Assembly: GCF_000208925.1 (NCBI RefSeq) | Contig: NW_001914906.1 | Location: 6,654-70,653, forward strand | Direction of reading: 5' to 3' | DNA length: 64,000 bases | From: Entamoeba histolytica HM-1:IMSS | Taxonomy: Eukaryota; Evosea; Mastigamoebida; Endamoebidae | In this document: piece by piece, positions 1 through 9,363 of the stretch | Layout of the letters: every line of letters begins with the position of its first letter | Numbering within the stretch: the first letter of the stretch is position 1 | Program-made: the position numbers and the translations under genes | The notes under the pieces: generated by a model | What the model was told of the DNA's origin: nothing | Database searches by the model: none | The model's input: only the letters and a program-made list of their open reading frames with translations

Positions 1-636
1 CTCTCCAAGATATTTATCTACAATCCCACTTGCAACAACTTTTAAAAAGTGACATTCTAAATTACTTGCAAGTGCTCTTGCAAGTAGTGTCTTTCCTGTT
101 CCTGGTGGTCCATATAATAATACTCCTTTAGGTGCTTTAACTCCTACTCGTTCAAATAATTCGGGATTTGTCATTGGTAATTCAATTACTTCTCGTATTT
201 CTCTCATTTGATTTCTTAATCCTCCAATATCTTCATATTTAACTTTCCCTGGACTTTCTACTGTCATCGAATATACTGCTGGGTGAACTTCTCTTGGTAA
301 GATTTTCATTATAGTATTAGTAGACACATCAAGTGCAACTCTTGTTCCTTGTGTTATCTTTTTCTTGTCAATACAACTTCGGCATCCAACTACATAATGT
401 GGTCCTAATGACACTTTGACAATATACTTCTCTTCACTTAAACATTTGAGTACTTCTCCAATGGACATCCCAATCGTTTGTAATGATAATAACATCTCCT
501 CATTCCTTCCCATATTCTCTTTACTAACTTTTAACGTCTCTTTTATTTTTTCTAACGCCTCTTCTTTTGCTTGGTATGTTTTCAATTTCTGTAAATATGC
601 TTTTAATACACTTTTTCTTTCTCCTTCTATCTCCAT
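1..636 (-). CDS. RPT4: 26S proteasome regulatory ATPase Rpt4, 5' part (second, inverted copy)
   Basis: This minus-strand frame starts at the ATG at 636-634 and runs off the left window edge after residue 212. At every stretch compared it matches the first 212 residues of the complete Rpt4 gene at 58339-59514, including Walker A (residues 176-183) and the pore-loop region. It lacks Walker B and the rest of the AAA domain only because the window ends. The match extends through 179 bp upstream of the ATG, so the copy carries the promoter region too. Rpt4 is one of six AAA ATPases at the base of the 19S regulatory particle, where it unfolds substrates for the 20S core. Whether this copy is complete cannot be seen here. 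It may be a recent inverted duplicate, a gene-conversion partner or an assembly duplicate. Confidence 0.85.
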   Translation of the reverse strand, partial: MEIEGERKSVLKAYLQKLKTYQAKEEALEKIKETLKVSKENMGRNEEMLLSLQTIGMSIGEVLKCLSEEKYIVKVSLGPHYVVGCRSCIDKKKITQGTRVALDVSTNTIMKILPREVHPAVYSMTVESPGKVKYEDIGGLRNQMREIREVIELPMTNPELFERVGVKAPKGVLLYGPPGTGKTLLARALASNLECHFLKVVASGIVDKYLGE

Positions 637-815
637 TTCTTTTGTTTTTTCTTTATTCCTTTTGAAGTTTTTCTTTTTTCAGTTTTTGTTTTATATCTTT
701 TTTTCTTTTTTGTTTCGTTTGTATCTTATCTATTATCATCTGCTCTTCTCTCTTCTTTAGCATTTCTTTTCTATTTGCATATGATGCATCATCACCGTAT
801 TTTATATAACAGGTG
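1..815. repeat. Inverted copy of 58160-58974 (left arm)
   Basis: Position p here pairs with position 58975-p at the right. The match begins at the first base of the window and ends at 815, where the right copy meets a poly-T tract (58151-58159). The 114-codon antisense frames at 416-760 and 58215-58559 translate identically, so the arms are identical over that stretch. The other stretches I compared by eye also match. The arm covers the Rpt4 promoter and its first 212 codons and must extend beyond the left window edge. Confidence 0.92.
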
Positions 816-1250
816 AATAAAGTATAAGTACGTGACTAAATAGAAAGACTAATAAATAAGAAAAAGAGCAAAAGAATAATAGAATAATAGAAAGAATAAA
901 AATAAGGATAAATAATAATAGAAACAAGAAGTATCACTTGTTTATTTGTGAAATATAACCTCATAAGGTAGAGAGTTAAGTTTGAATGGCTGTACTATAT
1001 TTTTATATATTTTATTTTGTTTATTCTTTCTTTTGTTAAATTTCTTCATTATTGAAAGTATAACAAAGCCTATGCTAAAGGAGAAGGTGATTATATTTCT
1101 TTCCTGATATAGTTAGTAAACGAAATTTATCGAATAAGATGTTCATCAAACTTCATTTAAAATAACTATAATAATAATAATAAGCAATTAATTAAGTCAT
1201 AAAAATTAAAAACAAAAAGAACTGATATAAAATATTAATAATTGTGATTT
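816..1250. other. AT-rich intergenic region before SRP14
   Basis: No supportable reading frame is seen. The stretch separates the duplicated Rpt4 upstream region from SRP14. An AAGAACTG sequence near 1217-1224, about 30 bp before the SRP14 ATG, resembles the Entamoeba GAAC promoter element. Confidence 0.5.
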
Positions 1251-1599
1251 ATGGGATTTGTTGATAACGAAGTATTTCTTGAAGAACTTCTAAAGCTTTA
1301 TAAATTATCAAAAACGAAAAAGTGTGGAAGTGTTTGGGTAACATTTAAACAAGGTTTGACATTTTTCTTTTATAGAAATCATCAAATAAACGGTGATGAA
1401 TTTTTAAAAGAAACGAATTAATTGCCTAGCACATTTGAAAAAAGAAATTCCAGGACTTGGTTGTGATGGTTGTCTTGTTCGTGCAACAAATGGAAGTAAG
1501 AAATTTGCTACTATTGTTAAGCCAAAAGAAGTTGGTAAATTTAATTCTAAGTTAACTGCAATTATGAATACTCAATTTGGATTGCAACGTTTAAATTAA
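1251..1599 (+). CDS. SRP14: Signal recognition particle subunit SRP14, two exons (join 1251..1353, 1430..1599)
   Basis: Exon 1 encodes an SRP14-like start (MGFVDNEVFLEELLKLY, then CGSVWVTFKQ). A 76-bp intron runs from GTTTGA at 1354 to CCTAG at 1429. Exon 2 continues in frame with CLVRATNGSKKF and VKPKEVGKF, then the stop. This matches the family signature of a beta strand before an insertion, followed by a C-LVRAT-G-KK-like strand. The product is about 90 residues, which is short for SRP14 but complete, lacking only a basic tail. SRP14 pairs with SRP9 in the Alu domain of the SRP and slows translation during ER targeting. Without splicing the gene is invisible because the intron carries stops. 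The donor GTTTGA departs from the usual GTTTGT. Confidence 0.85.
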
Positions 1600-1649
1600 T
1601 TTTATTCCACTTTTTATTAATTTTTTTGGTTTTTTATTAAATTTTAATA

Positions 1650-2408
1650 ACAGTATTTGTATCATTCATTCCACGAGGTGATTTGTTTTATTTTCCAATT
1701 ATCTTTATTTAATATCACCTGTGTTTCATATAACGATTTCAAATATTCTAAAGTAATATCGTTATTTGGGTATATTTCATTTTTTGTTTCTTCTTTATTT
1801 TAATTTTCTTGTTAGAATCAAACATGATTTTATTTGTATTGATTCTGATTATTTCATTTTTATTAAATTTAATTCTTTCTTTGATCATTGTCATCATATA
1901 TTTTAGGTATTTTATTCTTTCTAGTGTTTTGACTTTAATTCCTTATTCATCATGTTCTTTTAATTTCATGATGCACTTTATTCTGTACAATTTCATTGAT
2001 TATATCTTCTAGTCTATTTATTTTCTTTAGGATTTCTTTTATTTCATCAAATTTATCTCCTATTATTTTATTTTGGAGGTAGAGGTGCATAATCATTGAA
2101 ATATTCTTCATATCATCTTGCAGATCCTGCATTCTGCTTCCTGACAATACCCATCTATTATTAATTTCAATTATTAATTCGTTAGCTTCTTTTCTTTTCC
2201 AGTAATAATTAATGTTTGTACATTTTTCTATTTTCATTTCTTTTACTTTATTGATGAGAGTGTTAAGGTATTCTTCATCAATTTCTGTAGAGTTATTCTT
2301 TAATATGATGTTTTTTATTATTGAATCACACTCTACTCTTCTTTCTATTATATCATTTATTTTCATTTTAATGTACCTTTTAGTATTTTCTTTTATTTTA
2401 TGTGACAT
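1650..2408 (-). pseudogene. Decayed coiled-coil gene, probably a TLDc-family relic
   Basis: The longest intact part is a minus-strand frame of 152 codons (2408-1950), Lys/Glu/Ile-rich and likely coiled coil. After stop codons and a frame change, a second piece near 1790-1660 reads NEIYPNNDITLEYLKSLYET followed by a segment ending IKQITSWNE, then stops. That segment resembles the region just before the TLDc domain in Entamoeba proteins. No TLDc core follows. I infer an N-terminal remnant of a TLDc gene. The link rests on pattern memory plus the better-preserved relic at 22789-23449, so it is tentative. A small unrelated Entamoeba coiled-coil gene is the alternative. Confidence 0.4.
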
Positions 2409-2716
2409 TTTAATATATTTAATATATTCTTTTTCATTATTTACATTGATGTTTATTGCTTTTACTATACTTTCTATTTATTCCTTTATTCCTTTCTTAT
2501 ATAATTTCTTATTCAACCAATTAATTGCAAAACAATACAACACTTCAATTAAAATTCAATTTCTTTATATTGTATTTCTTGTCTGTTTATTTTATTTTGT
2601 ATTCTTTGTTATTTATTATTCTTGCAGCATTACATCTATCATTCATTTCTTTAATGTGTTTTTGTTTTTAATTTCTTCGTCATTTGTTTTAATGTCTTTT
2701 TCTTCATTGTCTTTTG

Positions 2717-2869
2717 TTTTTTCTTTATTTTCTTCTTTGATTTTTTTCAATTAAGCATGTTGAAGAAACTGATTCGCTCACTTCTCAACATGATGAAAAA
2801 CCTAAAAAATAAGGTTAATCATAATTGATTTCTTTTTTCTTTATTTTCTTCTTTGATTTTTTTCAATTA
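2717..2869. repeat. 37-bp perfect direct repeat (2717-2753 and 2833-2869)
   Basis: A T-rich 37-bp string (TTTTTTCTTTATTTTCTTCT, then TTGATTTTTTTCAATTA) occurs twice, 116 bp apart. The 79 bp between the copies is less AT-skewed and holds a short open stretch in the frame of 2750-2812 (KHVEETDSLTSQHDEKPKK, then stop). The arrangement fits slippage or a small tandem or filler duplication. Confidence 0.7.
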
Positions 2870-3301
2870 TCTTTTTCTTTTTGATTGAATATACTTCTTG
2901 TTGAATATCATACCATCTTTTCTTTTTACATTCATATTTTTTAAGTATTTCTTTGTATTCTCCTTCATTCCATTCACTTGTTATTCTTTTTATTCTTTCT
3001 TGTATATCATTTATTGTTAGCCATTTGTATTTGTTATTTGTATAATCTTTATTATTATTGTATTTATCTTGTTTCTTATTTGTTTTTCTTTGTGTTTTTC
3101 TTCTTCTAAACCATTTTCCTTGATATTTCTTTTACCATTATTATTGTGATGAAATTTATTGCTATTGATATTTCTTTTTTTATTGTATAACCTTGGATTT
3201 TTATGTCTTATTTGCTTTTCTTTACAAGACTCAAAGGTTTTACACAATAGCCATGGCATTAAAATTTGATGTATTTCCTGCATTGGAAAAGGATATATCA
3301 A
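2830..3301 (-). pseudogene. Decayed basic protein gene, family not recognised
   Basis: Two overlapping minus-strand frames show protein-like composition. The upstream one (3301-3017) encodes MQEIHQILMPWLLCKTFESC, then a Lys/Asn-rich stretch. The downstream one, in another frame (about 3140-2835), reads KWLTINDIQERIKRITSEWN, then a basic helical-looking segment. Joining them needs at least one frame change and no intron consensus sits at the junction, so I read this as a decaying copy of some multi-copy Entamoeba gene. I cannot name the family. Confidence 0.3.
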
Positions 3302-3373
3302 TAAAAATAAAAATTAGATACTGATATATGTCTATTAGAAATAGATATTTATTTATTATTTAGTTTTTCTTCT

Positions 3374-3565
3374 TTGTTTTATTTCTTTTATTGTACTTTC
3401 ATGGACAATATCACAAAATACCAGATATATGTATTAAATAAAAAGAATAAAACTGGTCTATTATTTAATATGATTATTGTTGAATATCATAATATTAATG
3501 GAGTGTATTGGAAGAAAAGAAATAAGTACAAGGAATTAAAGATTGAGATTGACATCATTAACTAA
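3374..3565 (+). CDS. Small hypothetical ORF or gene fragment
   Basis: A 63-codon frame of low-complexity Lys/Asn/Ile-rich composition (ends YKELKIEIDIIN) lies in the decayed zone between SRP14 and the first intact hypothetical gene. No domain, signal peptide or clear promoter is visible. It may be another remnant fragment or a chance frame. Confidence 0.2.
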   Translation: MFYFFYCTFMDNITKYQIYVLNKKNKTGLLFNMIIVEYHNINGVYWKKRNKYKELKIEIDIIN

Positions 3566-4164
3566 ATTAAAAATCATGTAATAAAAACATGATGGATGTC
3601 AATGAATAATGCTTCAATCACAGCCAAATATAATTCATAGAATTACTAAAATCATTAATGTGATTAGTTTCCACTAAACTAGGAATAACAGAAGCTATGT
3701 TCTTTTAATATTTAATTAATTGATTTTTTATATAATAAAATATAAATATAAATGAAATATTCAATTATACAATTTATAATAATAATAAAAGATAAATTAA
3801 AAAGAATAAAACTGCCATAAACGTCATTCTGTTTTAATCTATTTTTTATGGTTATAATACTTGTTTATAAATTTATTGTTATTTATATTATTATATCATA
3901 ATTTTAGTCTTTTCTTTAGGAAGTTTAAAAACTATTTGATAACATTTAGTTTTTATTTTAAAGATATACTTACCTTCAAAAAAGAGTTATTTGGGAGTCA
4001 AAAGAAAAATAAAAAGAATAGATATAAATTCATGAAAATTTAAAAAAGAATGAGAAATTTTTTTTATAATAAATAAAATTAATAAAACGACTATTTTACA
4101 ACTTTTTTAATGAAAAACTGAAACCGAATTAAAAAACTTAAAAACCAATAAAAATCAGGAAAAA
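3566..4164. other. AT-rich intergenic region
   Basis: Only a 60-codon hydrophobic chance frame (3861-4043) is present. No RNA gene or repeat is seen. The last 80 bp before 4165 should contain the promoter of the next gene, but no clear GAAC core was found. Confidence 0.4.
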
Positions 4165-5217
4165 ATGGAAGTCAAAGGTAAAGAAACAAAACCAATTCAA
4201 AATACAGGAAATGAGACTAAAGAACTTCCAAAGATTACAAATTCATTAGAAAATGTACAAAAAGGTATTAAACAAACACAAGAAAAGAATGTTAGTTTTG
4301 AAGATGAAACAAAAGAAGAAGAAATAAGTAAAGAGTATACATTTGAAAATGAAGAATATAATGAAGAAACTGAAAAAAAAGAAGGAGATGATTTATTATT
4401 TACAGAAAATTCAATTATTAATGCGGCATCAATTCAAGACAAAATCAACACAAAAGAAGAAAAAGCAGAAAAAAAGAAAAATCCAAATAATAAATTAAAA
4501 AATGAATGGAAAAAATTAAAGAAGAGTTTAGATTCACACCAAAAAAAGATTATTGATGCTTATATTGATTATAAAGTTGAAAAAAAAGTTAATAAAATTA
4601 TACAACAACTACAAAAAGATGAAACTTTTAATCAGTTTGAAATGTCTAAAAAAAATTTCAAAGTTAATGAAGAAAAAATAAAATATTATATTAAACAACA
4701 ACAAAAAGATATGAAACATTTTATACAAAAACAAATTTTATATCAACGTATGATGTATCAATATCCTTATTATTATTATCCTTATTGTTACTATCCTCAA
4801 CCTTATAATATAAATGGTGATTCTCCTTATTTCTTCAATCAATTTAATTCAATTGAACAACCATTATCTTATAATCATCAATATTGTTATGGTAAAACTT
4901 GTTCTTGTTTAACCCAAAAAAATCAACAACATACACCAACACATCAAGTTTCATCAGCCCCTATTCAGAATGAAGTTGAACAAACACTTCACCAATCATC
5001 TCACCATGCTTCTTCTCAAAGTATTAACTTAGACAGAAAATTAGAAAGTCAAACCAAACAAGAAATTGAAAATTTATTTCCACACTCCCCAACTCCTCCT
5101 TTTCAAGTACCACAATTCCAACAGCCTAATTTAGTTTGTCCTTGCTATCCACAAGCTGATAACCAACGGCTTTGTAGTAATTTTGGTCAACCCCAGTATT
5201 CACAACCCTTTCAATAA
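4165..5217 (+). CDS. Hypothetical Lys/Glu-rich protein with Tyr/Pro- and Gln-rich tail
   Basis: The 350-residue product has three parts. Residues 1-110 are acidic and Lys/Glu-rich. Residues about 111-195 are basic and helical (KKLKKSLDSHQKKIIDAYID and following), a probable coiled coil. From about 196 on it is disordered, with a Tyr/Pro run (YQYPYYYYPYCYYPQPYNI), paired cysteines (CYGKTCSC; VCPCYP) and many Gln/His/Pro. No signal peptide or membrane segment is seen. The tail resembles prion-like, condensate-forming regions in composition only. Function is unknown. The ATG at 4165 follows an A-rich leader typical of this genome. Confidence 0.75.
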   Translation: MEVKGKETKPIQNTGNETKELPKITNSLENVQKGIKQTQEKNVSFEDETKEEEISKEYTFENEEYNEETEKKEGDDLLFTENSIINAASIQDKINTKEEKAEKKKNPNNKLKNEWKKLKKSLDSHQKKIIDAYIDYKVEKKVNKIIQQLQKDETFNQFEMSKKNFKVNEEKIKYYIKQQQKDMKHFIQKQILYQRMMYQYPYYYYPYCYYPQPYNINGDSPYFFNQFNSIEQPLSYNHQYCYGKTCSCLTQKNQQHTPTHQVSSAPIQNEVEQTLHQSSHHASSQSINLDRKLESQTKQEIENLFPHSPTPPFQVPQFQQPNLVCPCYPQADNQRLCSNFGQPQYSQPFQ

Positions 5218-5409
5218 CAATCTCCCATATAATACCAATAAACTAATTGAGTCGAATATTCTTATTTTCGTTTTAATGTCTCTTTTATGACGTTTTGATC
5301 TTTTAAATAACAAAAGTAAGTATAAATTAATAAAGAATCAAAAAAATTTTGTTAATTTGAAAACATTAAACAGTAAAAATTTCAAAAATCAGAATTAATA
5401 AACATTTAT

Positions 5410-6006
5410 TTAATTAATGGTGCTAATATATTTTTTATCTTCAAAATTTCTCTGTAAATCATTGATTGTATTTTCGAGACAACTAAGAGTATCATTAATT
5501 TTGTCTTTATCAAGACTACCTAATCCAAACAATTCCATATCATGGATAATATCATCTTTTTCTTTGTTAATAATAGAACAACACTCTATAAATCTTTTAC
5601 GTAATTTAGTTTGTTCATTTTGATGTTGTGAAATTATTTGATTTAAAACCATTTGTTTAAGTCTATCTACAATTTCTTCATAATTTTCTTCAGTAATAAT
5701 CACTTCAGTTTCATCATTATCTTCAGTTGTCCTTTCATCATCACTTGATAAATCTGGATGTTCTTCGTCTGTTTCATTATGACAATCAGAATCACTCTCA
5801 TCATAATCATCATCACTTAAACCTCCTGAATTTTTCCTACCAGGAAAAGACATAGAATAACCATGAAAATCTTTACTCATACTATATAAGGGTTCTCTAA
5901 TATTTCCACTTTCAGAAAAACGGTAGGGTATTGTTTCAAATGGTTTTTTGTTTAGGGGGTTGTCTGAGAGATGTTTTGGAGTGGTAATTGGTTTCTTGCT
6001 TTTCAT
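5410..6006 (-). CDS. Hypothetical acidic protein with C-terminal coiled coil
   Basis: The 198-residue product begins at the ATG at 6006. The N-terminal 60 residues are Pro/Ser/basic, residues about 62-100 are strongly Asp/Glu/Ser acidic (SDDDYDESDSDCHNETDEE), and the C-terminal 100 residues are helical and probably coiled coil. No signal peptide, membrane segment or known motif is visible. It ends 192 bp from the stop of the convergent gene at 4165-5217, and it is divergent from the amino acid permease at 6231. Confidence 0.7.
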   Translation of the reverse strand: MKSKKPITTPKHLSDNPLNKKPFETIPYRFSESGNIREPLYSMSKDFHGYSMSFPGRKNSGGLSDDDYDESDSDCHNETDEEHPDLSSDDERTTEDNDETEVIITEENYEEIVDRLKQMVLNQIISQHQNEQTKLRKRFIECCSIINKEKDDIIHDMELFGLGSLDKDKINDTLSCLENTINDLQRNFEDKKYISTIN

Positions 6007-6230
6007 TTTTCTAAATTCCTGTTTTTCTATTCACTTTTTAATTTTCGGTTTTTTAAATTAATCAAAATTAAATAATTTTTTTTATTTGCATAATTAAGAA
6101 AAAAAGTCGTGACAATTCAAAGAATAGTCTCCTTAAATAAGTAAAGACATTCTAGAAGATAAAACTAAAATCGTACACAATTAGTAGCTTCGAAATACTT
6201 TTCGGGATCGAACTTGAAATAAACTAACAG

Positions 6231-7844
6231 ATGTCAAGCTCTTTTCCGAACGAGCCTTCTACTGATCATCAAGAAACTGCAGTGTTAGTTGATGAAAATG
6301 AGAAAGTTGATAATTCAGAAACATTGCCTCCTCTCAATTCTGACTCAAGTGATATCGAAGAAAATTTAAAAGAAATAGAAGAAGAACAAGAGATAGTGTC
6401 TAAATCAGTTAATGTACATACTATATCACCTTTACAAACATTTGGAATTTTAATTAATTATATTGTAGGTACTGGAGTATTTGGATTACCTTATGCCTTT
6501 GAAAATGCTGGACTTGGATTATCTTTAATAACAACATTATTTTTTTATTTAATGAGTATTGTTACAGCTATATGGGTTCTTGAAAATATGGCTCGTTCAA
6601 GTGGGGTTATGGAAACCTATAGAAGAAGTAGAAATGCCCAACGACCTCAAAATGAAATAGAATATGAAGTTTATAATTATACTAGAATGTCTGCAATATT
6701 TTTTGGTAAAGGAGGTAAAATGACCTCAATTATTATTTTATCATTTTTTTGTTATGGTGCTTTATGGGCATATTCCAGTGTATTCAGTTCTTCAGTAACA
6801 ATGATATTATGGAAATATCCATTAAGTAAGTTTGGTGAATGTTCAATTGTAATGGGAGATTGGGATCTTTTTGGACCATGTCATTTGACTTACTTATCTG
6901 GAATAGTATTGTTTGCATTAATTGTTATTCCGTTGTCATTAATGGGAGTAGCTGAACAAGCAATTTTACAAAACATATTAACATGTTGGAGATTTTTCTG
7001 TTTTGGAGTAATGGCTTTAACGTGTATAATTCATATCATTTATAATTCAGTAAAAGGTACTTATGAAGTTATTCCACCATCAAAATCAACATTAACGTTC
7101 TTCATAGATATTGGAGGATTTGGAACTTTGTTTAGTTCTTGTAGTGTGGCATTAGCATGTCATCAAAATTTACCAGATGTTGTGACTCCAACAAAACCAA
7201 AAAATCATCTTAGAAGAATTGTTGTATTAGGAATTACTACTGCAACCATTTTATATGTAATTATTGGATTTGCTTGTTCATTTTGTTTTGGAGATGCAAC
7301 AAGAACACCTGTAACTCATAATTGGTTAGGTTTTACTGGATGTAATGGTGGATTTGGAGTATGTGATGATGGTAGTTCTGCAAAATGGTATGGAGTAGTT
7401 GTTCAATGGGTAATATTATTATTCCCAGCAATTAACTTAACATCAGAATATCCATTAGTTTGTGTAACATTATCTTCTAATTTACTTCAAATGATTCCAA
7501 AACAATGGAAAGAAAAAAGTCCTAAAATATGGTTATATTCTAGTCGTTTAGTTGCAGCTGTTCCTCCTCTAATTGCTGGTGCAATTAAAGGAGATTTAGA
7601 AGTTATTTTCAATTTTGCAGGAATTTTTGGATTCTTTTTATTATTCATTATCCCAGGAGTATTACAAATATATAGTAAATTTATTATAAGAAGAAAATGG
7701 GGAAGTAAAACATATGTCACTTCATTTAGTGGTAAATATTCATCATCATATTGGGCATGGCCAATTTTGATAATTGCTATTATATGTTTTTCATTTGCAT
7801 TAGTTCAATTTGTTGCTGATGTAATTGGACTAAGTTGGTTCTAA
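6231..7844 (+). CDS. Amino acid permease, AAAP/AVT family (first paralogue)
   Basis: The 537-residue protein has an acidic cytosolic N-terminus of about 60 residues, then roughly 11 hydrophobic helices. The first helix carries NYIVGTGVFGLPYAFENAGL, the unwound-helix signature of the amino acid/auxin permease family. Later motifs include CHQNLPD and a Pro-rich VPPLIAGAI helix. The family exchanges or symports amino acids across the plasma membrane or lysosomal membranes; the substrate cannot be read from sequence. A paralogue lies at 18936-20462 on the same strand, sharing GTGVFG, CHQNLPD and the final helices. The start lies about 20 bp after a GATCGAACTT sequence that may be a GAAC-type element. 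Confidence 0.92.
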   Translation: MSSSFPNEPSTDHQETAVLVDENEKVDNSETLPPLNSDSSDIEENLKEIEEEQEIVSKSVNVHTISPLQTFGILINYIVGTGVFGLPYAFENAGLGLSLITTLFFYLMSIVTAIWVLENMARSSGVMETYRRSRNAQRPQNEIEYEVYNYTRMSAIFFGKGGKMTSIIILSFFCYGALWAYSSVFSSSVTMILWKYPLSKFGECSIVMGDWDLFGPCHLTYLSGIVLFALIVIPLSLMGVAEQAILQNILTCWRFFCFGVMALTCIIHIIYNSVKGTYEVIPPSKSTLTFFIDIGGFGTLFSSCSVALACHQNLPDVVTPTKPKNHLRRIVVLGITTATILYVIIGFACSFCFGDATRTPVTHNWLGFTGCNGGFGVCDDGSSAKWYGVVVQWVILLFPAINLTSEYPLVCVTLSSNLLQMIPKQWKEKSPKIWLYSSRLVAAVPPLIAGAIKGDLEVIFNFAGIFGFFLLFIIPGVLQIYSKFIIRRKWGSKTYVTSFSGKYSSSYWAWPILIIAIICFSFALVQFVADVIGLSWF

Positions 7845-7969
7845 TAACAGAAGAATATTATTTCTAATTGAAATATCAATATTTAAGTATTATTTAAATA
7901 TATTTTTTAAAATATAAATCAAAAAAGAAATTATCAAAGAACTGAGTATTAAATTTTGTTAATTAATCT

Positions 7970-9274
7970 ATGCAAGAAATTAATTTCTTCCTTTCCTCTG
8001 TAAGAGAATTTTATAATGACTGTGACAGTGTCACAAAAGATATTAAACGTCTTCAAATTAAATATCCTAAATTAAAAATTGGTATTACTTTATCTAAATA
8101 TTCTTCACATCAATACATTTCTTTAGAAGGTTTCCTTCCAATTGTTTATGAAAGAAAAGTGTTTGGAGTTCCAATGTTAATAGCATTTACTTATAATTAT
8201 CCATTATCTCCTCCTGAATTATCTTGTTTTATCTCTCAAGGAATGGAAATTGTAAAAAATCATCCTTTAGTAAAAGAAGATGGTTTTATCCAAAATATAC
8301 AACAACAATGGAACAGTTCAACAGATTTATTGTTATTACTTGAAAGACTATTAGCATTTTTTGGTTCAATACCTCCTGTTCGTAAAAATGCTCAATTATC
8401 CCCTTTTCTTTATTCTAAATCAAATTCATTCACTCCAAACCCAACCACATCTTATCAACAATATCTTACTCAACAATCAAACTTATTATACTCAACAAAT
8501 AACCCAACTTATCAACAACAGATGTCTTCCACTACCCAATATTACCCTTATCAAAACCAATATCCTTCATACCAAAATATACATAATCCTTATTTACCAT
8601 ATTCTCACCCACAATATACTCCAAACCAATACCCCTCTCTATCAAACCCTTTGTTATCTCCACAATCTTCTACATTTATAACACCTCAACAATACCAAAA
8701 TGAGATTAGATCAAGTACCAAAATTTCTAATACTAATATAACAGATTATTACGTACAAGACTATGACCATAGCAAAGAAAAGACATTAACAAATCCATCA
8801 GAATTACAACAACAAAATAATACTTTTACTAAATATAAACAATCTGAACAAGAGCAGACCACTTTAAATGAAAATTATAATTTTGTTTCACCTTATAATC
8901 AATACTATATCAACAAAGAAGGTGTTCAAAATAATTTAATGAAAAAAGACCAAATTCAACAAATGAAAGATTCTATTATTTATTCAATCAATCAAACAAA
9001 AGAAGAAATAGAATCATTGCAACAATGGATTTCAAATAATCCACTACCTAAAGATGTATCTCTTATCGATGATTTTAAAAAACAAATAAATAAAGAACAA
9101 ATGGAAAAATTCACAATTCAAAGTAAAATAAAAGCAATGAATGATTTATTAGAAACCTTAGGAGAAGTAGTTGGAAATGAAACAGTTCCAATAGATAAGA
9201 GTTTATTAATAATTCGAGGTATTGCTGAAAATAAATTTGAACTTAAAAAACAATTAATGCAATTAAACTATTAG
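7970..9274 (+). CDS. VPS23: ESCRT-I subunit Vps23/TSG101-like UEV-domain protein
   Basis: Residues about 1-135 form a UEV domain, a ubiquitin E2 variant. It shows the E2-like YPLSPPELSCF segment and lacks an active-site cysteine. A Gln/Tyr/Pro-rich linker (about 140-300) follows, then a coiled coil (about 315-380) and a C-terminal helical region in the position of the steadiness box. This is the TSG101/Vps23 order. The protein binds ubiquitinated cargo in ESCRT-I and recruits later ESCRT complexes on endosomes. At 434 residues it has normal family length. No intron is evident. The window also encodes Vps2 (33841-34673) and a VHS-GAT protein (42179-43452). Confidence 0.85.
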   Translation: MQEINFFLSSVREFYNDCDSVTKDIKRLQIKYPKLKIGITLSKYSSHQYISLEGFLPIVYERKVFGVPMLIAFTYNYPLSPPELSCFISQGMEIVKNHPLVKEDGFIQNIQQQWNSSTDLLLLLERLLAFFGSIPPVRKNAQLSPFLYSKSNSFTPNPTTSYQQYLTQQSNLLYSTNNPTYQQQMSSTTQYYPYQNQYPSYQNIHNPYLPYSHPQYTPNQYPSLSNPLLSPQSSTFITPQQYQNEIRSSTKISNTNITDYYVQDYDHSKEKTLTNPSELQQQNNTFTKYKQSEQEQTTLNENYNFVSPYNQYYINKEGVQNNLMKKDQIQQMKDSIIYSINQTKEEIESLQQWISNNPLPKDVSLIDDFKKQINKEQMEKFTIQSKIKAMNDLLETLGEVVGNETVPIDKSLLIIRGIAENKFELKKQLMQLNY

Positions 9275-9363
9275 TATTCTTTCATTCTTTTTTTTGAATA
9301 AAAGATTAACAAGTTTGATACTCTTTTTAATATCTAAAAGAGATAAATTAATGTTGATACACT

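Noticed and set aside
416..760. 114-codon plus-strand frame (and its twin at 58215-58559 on the minus strand)
   Set aside because: It is antisense to Rpt4 codons and 5' UTR. Its two-fold occurrence is explained by the inverted duplication.
2212..2754. 180-codon plus-strand hydrophobic frame
   Set aside because: Phe/Ile/Leu/Ser-only composition is the antisense of Lys/Asn-rich AT sequence. It overlaps the minus-strand relic and has no topology or motif.
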